56,203 nt of DNA from Chloroflexota bacterium (GCA_022616275.1 JAKEFB010000191.1:1-56203), one strand, 5' to 3'. Positions 17,140 through 25,283 are shown, numbered from the stretch's first letter. The notes: generated by a model from the letters alone, not told the origin. Numbers and translations are program-made.

Positions 17140-18072
17140 TTGACGCAGCATCCCAAGTTCCTCATTCCTGTAGGGACCCAGGTGGTTACGTTGGTTCCAG
17201 TTGAGGGGCCTGGCGATAGGACAGTTTATCCGGCCGGCGCTGTGGCCGTGGTCGTTAAGGCGCCGCTTGATAATACCCAGTCCTATCGGGTGCGATTTCC
17301 CGATGGCTTTGAAGCGTCGCTGAAAAAGCATCACCTGGCCATTCACAAGCATTTTCAGGAAGGAGAGTGGCAACAGGCTGATGTTACCTTACCCAATGAA
17401 GAGCTGTACGAATACGTCATTTATCGCTGTGTCGTCGGTTCACGGGCCTATGGGCTTGAGGGTGAAGCATCTGACGTAGACCGGCGGGGCATTTATCTAC
17501 CTCCGGCCGAACGGCACTGGTCGCTTTTTGGCGTCCCGGAACAGTTGGAGCGCCACGAAACGCAGGAAGCGTATTGGGAATTGCAAAAGTTCCTGATCCT
17601 GGCTTTGAAAGCCAACCCGAATATCCTGGAATGCCTGTATACGCCGTTGGTGGAGTTAGCCACCCCACTGGCGGAGGAGCTACTGGCCATGCGCTCCCAA
17701 TTCCTGTCGCAACTCGTCTACCAGACTTACAACGGCTACGTCATGTCCCAGTTCAAGAAGCTCAACCAGGACATCAAAAACCGGGGACAGGTCCGCTGGA
17801 AACACGCTATGCACCTGATCCGCCTTTTGCTTTCTGGTATTACCGTACTGCGGGAAGGTTTTGTCCCCGTACAAGTTGGGGAGCACCGGGGCGAACTGTT
17901 GGCCATCCGGCGCGGCGAGACGGCCTGGGACAAAGTCAACGAGTGGCGGCTGGACCTGCACCAGGAATTTGACCAGGCCTTTGCCCAGACCAGGCTGCCG
18001 GAGCGTCCCAATTACGAAGCGGCCAATGCCTTCTTGATCAAGGCGCGCCGCAGTATGGCCGGACAGGGGTAG
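17140..18072 (+). CDS. RlaP-type (COG3541) predicted nucleotidyltransferase, first copy
   Basis: 310 residues from a TTG with AAAGGA a few nt upstream. A beta-rich N-terminal domain of about 75 residues (VGTQVVTLVPVEG, YRVRFPDGFEASL) resembles an SH3/KOW-like barrel. The polymerase-beta-type catalytic core then begins with VGSRAYGLEGEASDVDRRG, the GS motif and DxD metal site, followed by a helical region. Proteins of this family have been linked to RNA repair; the substrate is not established. It is followed by a second copy 6 nt downstream that lacks the N-terminal barrel. The TTG start and coupling to the hydrolase-like gene suggest moderate, linked translation. Confidence 0.8.
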   Translation: MTQHPKFLIPVGTQVVTLVPVEGPGDRTVYPAGAVAVVVKAPLDNTQSYRVRFPDGFEASLKKHHLAIHKHFQEGEWQQADVTLPNEELYEYVIYRCVVGSRAYGLEGEASDVDRRGIYLPPAERHWSLFGVPEQLERHETQEAYWELQKFLILALKANPNILECLYTPLVELATPLAEELLAMRSQFLSQLVYQTYNGYVMSQFKKLNQDIKNRGQVRWKHAMHLIRLLLSGITVLREGFVPVQVGEHRGELLAIRRGETAWDKVNEWRLDLHQEFDQAFAQTRLPERPNYEAANAFLIKARRSMAGQG

Positions 18073-18078
18073 AGCAGT

Positions 18079-18846
18079 ATGATTGCGCTTGACCGGCTGC
18101 GGGCTGAAGTGCAGCGCCAGCCCTACCCCCTCCTCTTTGTTACCATCAGCGGCGCACACCTCTATGGCTTTCCCTCGCCTGATTCGGACTACGATTTGCG
18201 GGGCGTTCACATTTTGCCGGCCGAACAGGTGCTTGGGCTGCATCCGCCAGAAGAAACGATTGAGCAGTCGCACGAGCGGGAAGGGTTGCAATTTGATATC
18301 GTTACTCACGACGCCCGGAAGTTTTTTCTCCTTCTGCTCAAAACAAACGGTTACGTGCTGGAGCAACTCTTTTCGCCGCTGATCGTCTACACTACGCCAG
18401 AACACGAGACGTTGAAAGCCATTGCCCAGAACTGTGTCACCCGCCATCACGTCCACCACTACCTGGGGTTTGCCCGCTCCCAGTGGCGGCTCTTCGAGGC
18501 CGAGCGGCCGCCCCGGGTGAAGCCGCTCCTGTACGTCTACCGGGTGCTGCTGACCGGTATTCACCTGATGCACACCGGCCGGGTCGTGGCCAACCTGGTA
18601 GAGTTAAACGACAGCTTCCGACTGCCCTACATTCCCGATCTGATCGAGCGTAAAATGGCCGGCCCCGAAAAATCACTTCTGGACGAGGTAGACACTTCCT
18701 TTCATCACGGCGAGTATGAACGCCTGAGCAGCTTGCTGGAAGAGGCCGGCCGGGTCACTTCTTTGCCCGACCAACCAGGAGGAAAACCCGCTCTCAGCGA
18801 TCTATTGGTCCGCCTCCGGTTACTTTCGATCAGAATTACCAAATAA
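18079..18846 (+). CDS. RlaP-type (COG3541) predicted nucleotidyltransferase, second copy
   Basis: 255 residues, a shorter paralogue of the preceding gene. The core begins at once: SGAHLYGFPSPDSDYDLRG contains the GS-like turn and the DYD metal-binding pair. FDIVTHDARKFFLLLLKTNG and a C-terminal helical region follow. In the first position the motif has SGAHLYG instead of VGSRAYG, a conservative change seen in the family. Tandem divergent copies suggest a heteromeric enzyme or two related substrates. Nothing here identifies the substrate; RtcB or ligase genes that would support RNA repair are not in this window. Confidence 0.8.
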   Translation: MIALDRLRAEVQRQPYPLLFVTISGAHLYGFPSPDSDYDLRGVHILPAEQVLGLHPPEETIEQSHEREGLQFDIVTHDARKFFLLLLKTNGYVLEQLFSPLIVYTTPEHETLKAIAQNCVTRHHVHHYLGFARSQWRLFEAERPPRVKPLLYVYRVLLTGIHLMHTGRVVANLVELNDSFRLPYIPDLIERKMAGPEKSLLDEVDTSFHHGEYERLSSLLEEAGRVTSLPDQPGGKPALSDLLVRLRLLSIRITK

Positions 18847-18890
18847 ACCACATAAAAATCCCTCAATCCCCAAATCCCCGCTAAATTTCC

Positions 18891-18919
18891 TTGACGGGTT
18901 CACGGCAAACTGTTATTAT
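18891..18919 (+). promoter_or_regulatory. Strong sigma-70 promoter of the aroH-aroF attenuator
   Basis: TTGACG (18891-18896) and TATTAT (18914-18919) are separated by exactly 17 nt. Transcription should start near 18926, only about 3 nt before the leader-peptide ATG at 18929. This is the best promoter match in the window. Confidence 0.8.
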
Positions 18920-18928
18920 GCGGCCAAC

Positions 18929-19021
18929 ATGAATAACCGGCCGGTTCGTTTTGGCTTTTACTTTTATTTTAACGCACCCCCAACGCCGCGATTGCGTGGG
19001 AGGTTCGTTTTAGCCGAGTAA
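18929..19021 (+). CDS. Phe/Tyr-rich leader peptide of the aroH-aroF attenuator
   Basis: A 30-codon frame, ATG at 18929 to TAA at 19019-19021. Residues 8-14 read F-G-F-Y-F-Y-F: four Phe and two Tyr in seven codons (18950-18970). It lies between a strong promoter and an intrinsic terminator, directly upstream of chorismate mutase and DAHP synthase genes. This matches the logic of the enterobacterial pheA leader: ribosome stalling at Phe or Tyr codons should favour read-through. The ATG is about 3 nt from the predicted transcription start, so translation would be nearly leaderless. Function is inferred from composition and position; no homologue search was possible. Confidence 0.78.
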   Translation: MNNRPVRFGFYFYFNAPPTPRLRGRFVLAE

Positions 19022-19064
19022 AAGCGGAACGAACGAGGACCCGATGTTAGAGGCAAGACGCGGC
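18943..19064 (+). promoter_or_regulatory. Alternative RNA pairings of the aromatic attenuator
   Basis: GGTTCGTT occurs twice, at 18943-18950 (just at the aromatic codons) and at 19002-19009. A single complement AACGAAC lies at 19028-19034, so the two copies compete for it. GCCGCG at 18985-18990 can pair with CGCGGC at 19059-19064, which is in the 5' arm of the terminator, giving a candidate antiterminator. A ribosome at the leader stop (19021) would cover the second repeat and allow the terminator to form. Confidence 0.55.
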
Positions 19065-19083
19065 TCAAAACCGCGTCTTTTTT
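19055..19083 (+). terminator. Intrinsic terminator of the attenuator
   Basis: AAGACGCGG (19055-19063) pairs perfectly with CCGCGTCTT (19071-19079) around a 7-nt loop, followed by a T-run to 19083. It stands 44 nt before the aroH start and after the leader peptide, with no gene ending nearby on this strand except the leader, so it is best read as a regulated terminator. Confidence 0.85.
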
Positions 19084-19126
19084 GTTTGTTGTGTATCTTG
19101 AGTAGTTAGTTATAAGGAAGGGTGTT

Positions 19127-19597
19127 ATGCATCAAAATGGCCAGACGCCACCGGGCAGCGATCCGCCGCGACTTATGTGCCGGGGGATCCGGGGAGCCAC
19201 GACAGTCACGGAAAACACGGCCGAGGCTATCCTGGCCGCCACTCGTGAACTGCTGTACCTGATGATCCGGGCCAATGACATTGATCCGGCCGACGTCGCC
19301 AGCGCCATCTTTACCACGACCAAAGACCTCAACGCCACTTACCCGGCGCTGGCCGCCCGCGAATTGGGGTGGTATGAGGCCGCTTTATTGTGCGGCCACG
19401 AAATGGACGTGCCGGGCGGCCTGCCTTACTGTATCCGCGTTCTCATCCACTGGAACACCACCCGCCGGCCGGAAGAAATCGTACACGTTTACCTGCGCGA
19501 GGCTAAGAACCTGCGGCCGGACCGGCAAACGCTGCCCCCAATCCCTTTTGAGGAACTTGAAGCGGCGATCGGCCGCGAGGTGACTCGACCATCATGA
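19127..19597 (+). CDS. aroH: Chorismate mutase, AroH class
   Basis: Converts chorismate to prephenate, the branch to Phe and Tyr. 156 residues; the AroH core (about 120) begins at [10 protein letters not shown] near residue 18, after a 17-residue extension of unknown use. Catalytic positions known from Bacillus AroH are present: R22, E in [10 protein letters not shown] in CIRVLI, and Y in HVYLREA. The start at 19127 is supported by AAGGAAGGG. It follows the Phe/Tyr attenuator and precedes aroF by 10 nt. This puts chorismate use and aromatic entry under one control that senses the end products. Confidence 0.95.
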   Translation: MHQNGQTPPGSDPPRLMCRGIRGATTVTENTAEAILAATRELLYLMIRANDIDPADVASAIFTTTKDLNATYPALAARELGWYEAALLCGHEMDVPGGLPYCIRVLIHWNTTRRPEEIVHVYLREAKNLRPDRQTLPPIPFEELEAAIGREVTRPS

Positions 19598-19607
19598 GGA
19601 AACAAGG

Positions 19608-20627
19608 ATGATGATAGTCATAATGAAAGCTCAGGCCCAAATGCGAGACATATCAGCCGTCATTTCTCGGATCGAAGACGCCGGCTATAAGGTTCACCTG
19701 TCGGAAGGGGACGAGCGGACTATCGTCGGCGTGATTGGCGACGGCCGGCCGCTGGACCGCGACCAACTGGAGCGGATGCCGGGCGTGGAGCGGTGTGTGC
19801 CGGTGCTCAAGCCATTCAAGCTGGCCAGCCGCGATTTCAAGCCCAACGACACGACCTTCCCCATCGGCAACCACATGGTCGGCAATAAGGAAATTGTCCT
19901 CATGGCCGGCCCATGCTCGGTGGAGAGCCGCAGCCAGATTTTAGAGACAGCCCACGCCGTCAAGGAGGCGGGGGCCCACATTCTGCGCGGCGGCGCTTTC
20001 AAGCCGCGTTCCTCGCCTTATGCCTTCCAGGGTTTGGGGGAGGAAGGGCTGAAGTACCTGGCCGAAGCCCGCGAGCAGACGGGCCTGCCGATCGTCACCG
20101 AGGTCATGGAGCCGGCGATGGTCCCCCTGGTCTGTGAATATGCCGACATTCTGCAAATCGGGGCGCGCAACATACAGAACTACGCCTTACTCCACGCCGT
20201 GGGCGAATCGCAGCACCCGGTCCTGCTGAAGCGGGGGATGAGCAGCCTGATGGAAGAGTGGCTGATGAGCGCGGAGTACATTCTCAGCCACGGCAACACC
20301 CGGATCATGCTGTGCGAGCGGGGGATTCGGACGTTTGAGAAGTACACGCGCAACACGTTCGACATTAACGCCATCCCGGTCATCAAGCAGTTGTCGCACC
20401 TGCCGATCATTGCCGACCCGAGCCACGCGACGGGGAAGTGGGAGTACGTGGCGGCGGCGGCGAAGGCGAGCGTGGCGGCCGGGGCTGACGGGTTGATTAT
20501 CGAGGTCCACCCCCGGCCGGAGGAGGCGCTGTCTGACGGGGTGCAGTCGCTTAAGCCAAAGCGGTTCGCCCAACTGGTGGTGGAAATGAAGGCGATTGCC
20601 GAGGCGGTGAACCGGAAGATTTCGTAG
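19608..20627 (+). CDS. aroF: 3-deoxy-7-phosphoheptulonate synthase (DAHP synthase)
   Basis: Condenses phosphoenolpyruvate and erythrose 4-phosphate, the first step of the shikimate pathway. 339 residues. Residues 1-70 form a ferredoxin-like N-terminal domain ([20 protein letters not shown]) of the type found in AroA-beta/Thermotoga-like enzymes and often used for feedback control. The barrel carries GPCSVES (101-107), [12 protein letters not shown] (127-138) and ADPSHATG, the metal and PEP sites. GAGGAAACAAGG precedes the start. It is second in the attenuated operon with aroH, 10 nt downstream. Together with the leader peptide this suggests both transcriptional and allosteric end-product control. 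Confidence 0.96.
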   Translation: MMIVIMKAQAQMRDISAVISRIEDAGYKVHLSEGDERTIVGVIGDGRPLDRDQLERMPGVERCVPVLKPFKLASRDFKPNDTTFPIGNHMVGNKEIVLMAGPCSVESRSQILETAHAVKEAGAHILRGGAFKPRSSPYAFQGLGEEGLKYLAEAREQTGLPIVTEVMEPAMVPLVCEYADILQIGARNIQNYALLHAVGESQHPVLLKRGMSSLMEEWLMSAEYILSHGNTRIMLCERGIRTFEKYTRNTFDINAIPVIKQLSHLPIIADPSHATGKWEYVAAAAKASVAAGADGLIIEVHPRPEEALSDGVQSLKPKRFAQLVVEMKAIAEAVNRKIS

Positions 20628-20641
20628 GGGTACGCTGCATC

Positions 20642-21310
20642 ATGCCCCTACAAATCTTGCGCACGCTGGACGCACCTGGCCCGGCCCCGGCCGGGCTGGC
20701 CTGGGACGGCGTCAGCCTGTGGCTGAACGATTACCGGGCCGGGCGGTTATTTAGGCTGGACCCGGGCACTGGCGCCGTTCAGGACGTCCTGGTCTGTTCG
20801 GGCGTCTTGAGCGGCCTGGCCTGGGACGGCCGGTCGCTGTGGCAGGCACGGCTGGACGAGGCCTGGCTGCAATGCGTCAACCCGGCCAGCCACGACTTTG
20901 ACCGGACGCTGGCCGTAGAAGGGGGTGGCCGGCTGGCCGGGCTGGCCTGGGATGGGGAGCAGTTGTGGGTAGCGGCCCAGGACAGGGGGGAGTTGATGGC
21001 CGTGGAGCGGGAGAGCGGCCGGGTGCGGCGAAGGCTACCGGTCCCGGTGGCGGCGGCCGGCCTGGCCTGGCACGGTGGTTTTTTCTGGCTGGCTTACCCC
21101 ACCCCGATGATCTTCGACGCGGCGGCCGGCAGCTTTGAGTGGGCCGGGGACGAGCGCCGCTTTGCCCTGGTGCAGCTCGACCCAAATACCGGCCGGGAAG
21201 TGGCCGGCTATGAATTGGATTTTCTGGCCCTGGGGCTGGCCTGGGTGAATGACGAGTTGTGGCTGGCGCCGGCCGGACAGGGGAAGCTGGTTTGCGGACG
21301 GCTAGAGTAA
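20642..21310 (+). CDS. Small beta-propeller protein (glutamine-cyclotransferase-like fold)
   Basis: 222 residues made of five blades, each with the motif GLAWDGxxLW or a variant: AGLAWDGVSLWL, SGLAWDGRSLWQ, AGLAWDGEQLWV, AGLAWHGGFFWL and LGLAWVNDELWL. No signal peptide, so cytoplasmic. No catalytic residues are recognisable. It starts 15 nt after aroF and probably shares its transcript, though a link to aromatic synthesis is not evident. The fold call is confident; the function is not known. Confidence 0.7.
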   Translation: MPLQILRTLDAPGPAPAGLAWDGVSLWLNDYRAGRLFRLDPGTGAVQDVLVCSGVLSGLAWDGRSLWQARLDEAWLQCVNPASHDFDRTLAVEGGGRLAGLAWDGEQLWVAAQDRGELMAVERESGRVRRRLPVPVAAAGLAWHGGFFWLAYPTPMIFDAAAGSFEWAGDERRFALVQLDPNTGREVAGYELDFLALGLAWVNDELWLAPAGQGKLVCGRLE

Positions 21311-21373
21311 GAAGTGATAATTGAGTAACTGGGTAATTGGGTAATTGGTTTGGAAGCCGACTGCGGTTATCTT

Positions 21374-22111
21374 TTAGCCTGACTGCAGCCGAGTGACGAA
21401 TTCGGCGTGCTCGGCCGAGTTAAGCCCTTCTTGAAGCACTTTCAAGAGTTCAGCTGGTGATCCGGCCCAAAAAAGTTCGGGGTGAAACCACAAGCCGGGG
21501 AAGGCCCGGCTGCGGATGACGCTATCCTCGCCGGCCGGCAAGAGGCGATACTCTCCCTCTTCCAGCGCGTACCACCTGGTTTTTTGTTCGTAAGCCAGGA
21601 GCACGAGGTACTCCTGTATGCCGCTGCGCCGGTAAACGTGTAATTTCTGGTGTAGATCGTAAGCAGCGCTACTGGCGGCAATCTCCACCACTAGCTCCGG
21701 CGCTCCGGCCAGGTAGTCATCTTCGTCAATATGCGACCGGCCACCCAGCTTCTCATCCAGGCAGAGCAGGCCATCCGGCTGTGGTTCATTGTCCAGGTCC
21801 AATCTTAGTGTGGCGTTATCGCCCAGATTGGTACCTGGCGTGGCCGCCCAATATGTTCCTAACCAAGTAATCATAAGGCCCTGCAGTTGGGCATGGTGCT
21901 GAAAACGCGCCGGCGAGGGCATATAAACCACTCCTTCAATTAACTCCGCCTTTTTAATATCAGGTTGAGCCTGATAGCGCCGCTCAAATTCAGACCGGCT
22001 AAGATAGTCGCCGTTGTTGAGGGGCGGGAGATCCGACTCGGAGGGAGTAATTTCCACTTCAGAAGTGTTTGTTTCCAGGTGGCGAGTGGCCGGTAAAGTT
22101 GGTGCGCTCAC
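21374..22111 (-). CDS. Uma2-family (DUF820) endonuclease-like protein
   Basis: 245 residues. After an N-terminal tail of about 30 residues comes the Uma2 domain of the PD-(D/E)xK fold: PQPD at 110-113, ELVVEI at 139-144 and K156 in HQKLHVY make the predicted metal site, with YRRSGIQEYLV following. Members are abundant in cyanobacteria and Chloroflexota, often in many copies, and their role is unclear. It is on the opposite strand to the aro operon, converging with it, and 44 nt downstream of the metallophosphoesterase gene's stop. Confidence 0.88.
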   Translation of the reverse strand: MSAPTLPATRHLETNTSEVEITPSESDLPPLNNGDYLSRSEFERRYQAQPDIKKAELIEGVVYMPSPARFQHHAQLQGLMITWLGTYWAATPGTNLGDNATLRLDLDNEPQPDGLLCLDEKLGGRSHIDEDDYLAGAPELVVEIAASSAAYDLHQKLHVYRRSGIQEYLVLLAYEQKTRWYALEEGEYRLLPAGEDSVIRSRAFPGLWFHPELFWAGSPAELLKVLQEGLNSAEHAEFVTRLQSG

Positions 22112-22155
22112 GGTTGTTCTCCTTGCGGTTCAATCTATATTCTATCCCAAGTGGC

Positions 22156-23001
22156 TTAGGCTGCCACCAGCGTTAGTTCGGTAATTTCCGGCGGGCAGTT
22201 GAAGCGGACGGCGGGGCTGAGGAGGCCGATGCCCCGGTTGGTGTAGACCCACATGTCGCCGGCGCGGTTCAGGCCGACGTCGTACTTCTGGCCGTGGGGC
22301 GGCAGGACGAGCGCGCCGATGCCGGGCAGGCGGACCTGGCCGCCGTGGCTGTGGCCGGAGAGCTGCAGGCTGACCCGGCCGTATTCGGAGAAGGGATCGG
22401 CGAAGTCGGGCTCGTGGGCCAGTAGAATCGTGGGCGCACCGGCCGGCAGCCCGTCCAGGGCGACGGTCAGGTCAGGCTGGCCGCTCCAGCAATCGTCTAC
22501 GCCGGCCAGGTAAAGCTGGCTCCCGCCCACGTGGAGGGTGACACCGCGATTGTCCAGGAGAGGTAAGCCCACGCTGCCCAGACCGGCGCGGACGACGGCC
22601 GCGTCGGTCCAATGGTCGTGGTTGCCCAGGACGGCAAAGACGCCATGACGGGCATTCAACGCGGCCAGCGCCGGGGCCAGCTCAAAAATGGCTTCGGCTG
22701 TCTCCAGGACGTAATCGCCAGTCAGGACAATCAGGTCCGGGGCCAGCTCGTTGGCCATGGCCACCGCCTCCTGGATCAGGTCGAGCTGGGTGTAGGGGTA
22801 GAGGTGAAAGTCGCTCAACTGGACGATGCGGAAGCCCGCCAGCGCTTCGACCAACCCCTGGAGGGGCACTTCTACTCGTTCAACGACCAGCCACTCGGGC
22901 TCAATTTTTGTCACGTAGCCATAGCCGCCCACGGCCGCCAGGCCGCCGCCGGCCATAGCCCCGGCCAGTAGTTTCAGGAAGGTCCGCCGGTTGATTGCCA
23001 T
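22156..23001 (-). CDS. Membrane-anchored metallophosphoesterase (YkuE/YaeI-like)
   Basis: 281 residues. The N terminus NRRTFLKLLAGAMAGGG looks like a Tat-type signal or anchor, so the enzyme should face outward. Metal-binding motifs occur in order: QLSDFHL, LTGDYV, LGNHDHW, and LSGHSHGGQ. These define a calcineurin-like dinuclear phosphoesterase of the YkuE group, thought to act on lipid-linked or other phosphate esters. It starts 8 nt after the stop of the upstream membrane protein, so they are probably cotranscribed. Confidence 0.92.
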   Translation of the reverse strand: MAINRRTFLKLLAGAMAGGGLAAVGGYGYVTKIEPEWLVVERVEVPLQGLVEALAGFRIVQLSDFHLYPYTQLDLIQEAVAMANELAPDLIVLTGDYVLETAEAIFELAPALAALNARHGVFAVLGNHDHWTDAAVVRAGLGSVGLPLLDNRGVTLHVGGSQLYLAGVDDCWSGQPDLTVALDGLPAGAPTILLAHEPDFADPFSEYGRVSLQLSGHSHGGQVRLPGIGALVLPPHGQKYDVGLNRAGDMWVYTNRGIGLLSPAVRFNCPPEITELTLVAA

Positions 23002-23008
23002 ATTGAAG

Positions 23009-23971
23009 TTAAAGTCCTGAGTCAGGGTTAGAGTAATGGCCCTTCAACTTCCCCTCTCGCTCTGGCTCTAGCTCTCGCTCTAAACTCCCCTGGCCGCCAA
23101 TCTGGACGTAATCGTTTAACCTGAGGCCGAGGAAACCAACCATCAGGTGGTAAAGGGCAAAAATCTCCAGGCCAAAGGGCAGGTAGCCGCCGTAGCCCAT
23201 GAGGGGCATCTCAAAAATGTGCAGGAACTCAAAGGGGGCGACGTGGTAAATCCATTTGGGGTAGGCGTAGAAGTTCCACATCTCCCAGAAGAAGCCACAG
23301 ATGAGTGTCCCTATCCACAGAGCCACCACCGGCCGCCAGTCGCCCACGGCCGTCCCCTGGGCCAGCGAGCGGTGGCCCAGCCAGGCGTTCAGCGGCTCGA
23401 TGAGGAAGTAGAGGGACAGCCACATCAGGGGGAAAAAGGCCCGGGGCCAGACCAATAGGAGGGTTAACATAAGTATGCCTACCAGCCAGAAGGCAATGAG
23501 TACCGGCCGGACCGGCTTGATCACCGGCCCCCGGGGCAGCCGTTGCAGCCAGCCAAAGGTGCTGACCAGCTCGGCCGTGCCAAAGACGGCCGGGATGACC
23601 GTCGAAAAACTAATGGAGCAGAGGAGAAAATAGACCGGGTCGGAAAATTGCTCCCGGGCGAGATATTCCCAGTTTCGCGTCCGCCAGTTGAAGACCTCGA
23701 ACAGCCACCAGATAGGGGCCGAAACCAGGAACAGGCCGATAAAGGCCCGCCAGTTGCGGCTGAGCAGCGAGGTGCCGCGCCGCTGCCAGACCAGGCCATC
23801 TACAGTTAAGATGTAACCCAGCCAGAGGGGAAAAAAGAGTAGATGGGTTCGCAATCCTTCGAGGAGCCAGTTCAGGGGCCAGAAAATGGCCAGCAAGAGC
23901 AGGCCAGCCCAAAAATGGGTTGGAAAGGCGGTTAGTGGGGTAGAACGTTTCCAGGTATCCATACGATCCAT
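23009..23971 (-). CDS. Multi-spanning membrane protein of unknown function
   Basis: About 320 residues from ATG 23971 (a longer form to 23998 is possible), with roughly eight hydrophobic segments rich in Trp and Phe. I do not recognise a family. Conserved-looking motifs include FEVFNWRTRNWEY and FFWEMWNFYAYPKWIY, paired acidic/aromatic stretches near membrane borders. The last 25 residues (Glu/Arg-rich, then GHYSNPDSGL) are read from an AGAGCGAGAGCTAGAG-type repeat also seen downstream of sdhB. So the C terminus appears to have grown into intergenic repeat DNA. It lies 8 nt upstream of the metallophosphoesterase gene. Confidence 0.7.
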   Translation of the reverse strand: MDRMDTWKRSTPLTAFPTHFWAGLLLLAIFWPLNWLLEGLRTHLLFFPLWLGYILTVDGLVWQRRGTSLLSRNWRAFIGLFLVSAPIWWLFEVFNWRTRNWEYLAREQFSDPVYFLLCSISFSTVIPAVFGTAELVSTFGWLQRLPRGPVIKPVRPVLIAFWLVGILMLTLLLVWPRAFFPLMWLSLYFLIEPLNAWLGHRSLAQGTAVGDWRPVVALWIGTLICGFFWEMWNFYAYPKWIYHVAPFEFLHIFEMPLMGYGGYLPFGLEIFALYHLMVGFLGLRLNDYVQIGGQGSLERELEPEREGKLKGHYSNPDSGL

Positions 23972-24015
23972 TGTAAACCGCCGGTGGGGATTTCTCAAAT
24001 GGCGCGTAAAGGTCC

Positions 24016-24084
24016 AAACCCCGTAGGTTGGGGCACGAAGCGTGCCCGGGGCACGAAACGTGCCCTCGGAAACCTACGGGGTTT
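24016..24084. repeat. Nested-hairpin element with two 18-bp units
   Basis: An outer perfect 14-bp inverted repeat, AAACCCCGTAGGTT at 24016-24029 and its complement at 24071-24084, encloses two tandem 18-bp hairpin units: GGGGCACGAAGCGTGCCC at 24030-24047 and a variant at 24048-24065. The first unit is identical to one at 37306-37323. The element lies between divergently transcribed genes and ends with GGGGTTTT. Confidence 0.8.
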
Positions 24085-24179
24085 TGGTTCCGGAAACCTG
24101 CGGGGGTTTTTGCTCGTTTGCCGCGCGTTGCCCTTTCAGTATAATCACCTTACGTTAACACGTCGGAGTTAAAGAAAGA

Positions 24180-25283
24180 ATGGCTCGAGCTGTATTTCCC
24201 TTCACGGCCATCGTCGGCCAGGAGCGCATGAAACGAGCGCTCATCTTAAACGCGGTCAGCCCGCAAATTGGCGGCGTGCTGATTCGTGGTGAGCGGGGCA
24301 CGGCCAAGTCTACGGCCGCCCGCGCCCTGGCGGCGCTGTTGCCAGACATTGAAGTCGTGGCCGATTGCCGCTTTGGCTGCGACCCGGATCGCCGCAACGA
24401 GTGGTGCGACGATTGCCGGGTGCGCCATGCCGACGGTACGCTGCAAACGACGATGCGGAGAACATCTTTTATTGACCTGCCGGTGAGCGCTACTGAAGAC
24501 CGGGTGGTGGGCACACTGGACATTGAAAAAGCGATCCAGCGAGGAGAAAAGGTCTTTGAACCCGGCATCCTGGCCTCGGCCAACCGGGGCCTGCTCTACG
24601 TAGACGAGGTTAACCTGCTGGACGACCACGTGGTGGACTTGCTGCTGGACTCGGCGGCCATGGGCGTCAACGTGGTCGAACGGGAAGGCATCAGCTTTAG
24701 CCACCCGGCCAAGTTTATTTTGGTGGGCACGATGAACCCGGAGGAAGGCGACATCCGGCCGCAACTGCTGGACCGTTTTGCCTTCTGCGTCCAGATTACC
24801 GGCCTGCTCGACCCTGAGCAGCGGATGCAAATCATGGAGCGGCGGATTGCCTTTGAAATGGACCCGGATGCCTTCCGCTCCCAGTGGACCAGCCAGGAAA
24901 AGCGCCTGTCAGACCAGATTGCCGGGGCGCGAGAACGAGTCAACCAGGTTTGCTACACTCGCCGCGACCTGGCGGCCATTGCCGGGCTGACGGCCTCGCT
25001 AAAAGTAGACGGCCACCGGGCCGACCTGGTGATTTTGCGCGGCGCCCAGGCCCACGCCGCCTTCTACGGCCGGAATTGCATCAGCGACGAAGACATCGTC
25101 CTGGCGGCGGAGCTGGCCCTGCCCCACCGGATTAAGGCCCGGCCGTTCCAGGATGCCTCCTTCACCGTTTATGAACTGCAGGAGCGGTTGGAACAGGCGC
25201 AGAGCGAATGGGGCAGCGGCGAACCGGGGGAACAGTTGGAAAGCAGTGAACCGGACACCCCGGCCGGTAAAAAAAAACGTTAG
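24180..25283 (+). CDS. chlD: Magnesium/cobalt chelatase AAA+ subunit (ChlI-like; N-terminal half of ChlD type)
   Basis: AAA+ motor that drives metal insertion into a tetrapyrrole. 367 residues in the zero frame. Walker A GERGTAKST (37-45), a four-Cys cluster C62, C66, C75 and C78 that may bind zinc, Walker B LLYVDEVNLLDD (137-148) and sensor GTMNPEEGDIRPQLLDRF are all present. It ends with PAGKKKR-stop, where GGT is followed by nine A residues and then CGTTAG. The VWA half continues in the -1 frame from this A run. Read together they give a 680-residue protein of the usual cobaltochelatase (ChlD-like) length. The short form alone would resemble ChlI/BchI. Confidence 0.93.
   Translation: MARAVFPFTAIVGQERMKRALILNAVSPQIGGVLIRGERGTAKSTAARALAALLPDIEVVADCRFGCDPDRRNEWCDDCRVRHADGTLQTTMRRTSFIDLPVSATEDRVVGTLDIEKAIQRGEKVFEPGILASANRGLLYVDEVNLLDDHVVDLLLDSAAMGVNVVEREGISFSHPAKFILVGTMNPEEGDIRPQLLDRFAFCVQITGLLDPEQRMQIMERRIAFEMDPDAFRSQWTSQEKRLSDQIAGARERVNQVCYTRRDLAAIAGLTASLKVDGHRADLVILRGAQAHAAFYGRNCISDEDIVLAAELALPHRIKARPFQDASFTVYELQERLEQAQSEWGSGEPGEQLESSEPDTPAGKKKR
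25266..25283 (+). other. A9 slippery site with in-frame stop (candidate programmed -1 frameshift)
   Basis: GGT AAA AAA AAA CGT TAG in the zero frame contains A_AAA_AAA, a classic -1 slip site, directly before the stop. In the -1 frame the sequence is open from 25271 through the VWA domain, with no start codon before GTG at 25340. The two halves therefore appear to be joined by slippage or by an RNA-polymerase insertion at the run. Confidence 0.7.

Noticed and set aside
18926-19126. T-box or riboswitch as the aroH leader mechanism
   Set aside because: No T-box core or specifier loop is visible; the short aromatic leader frame explains the region better.
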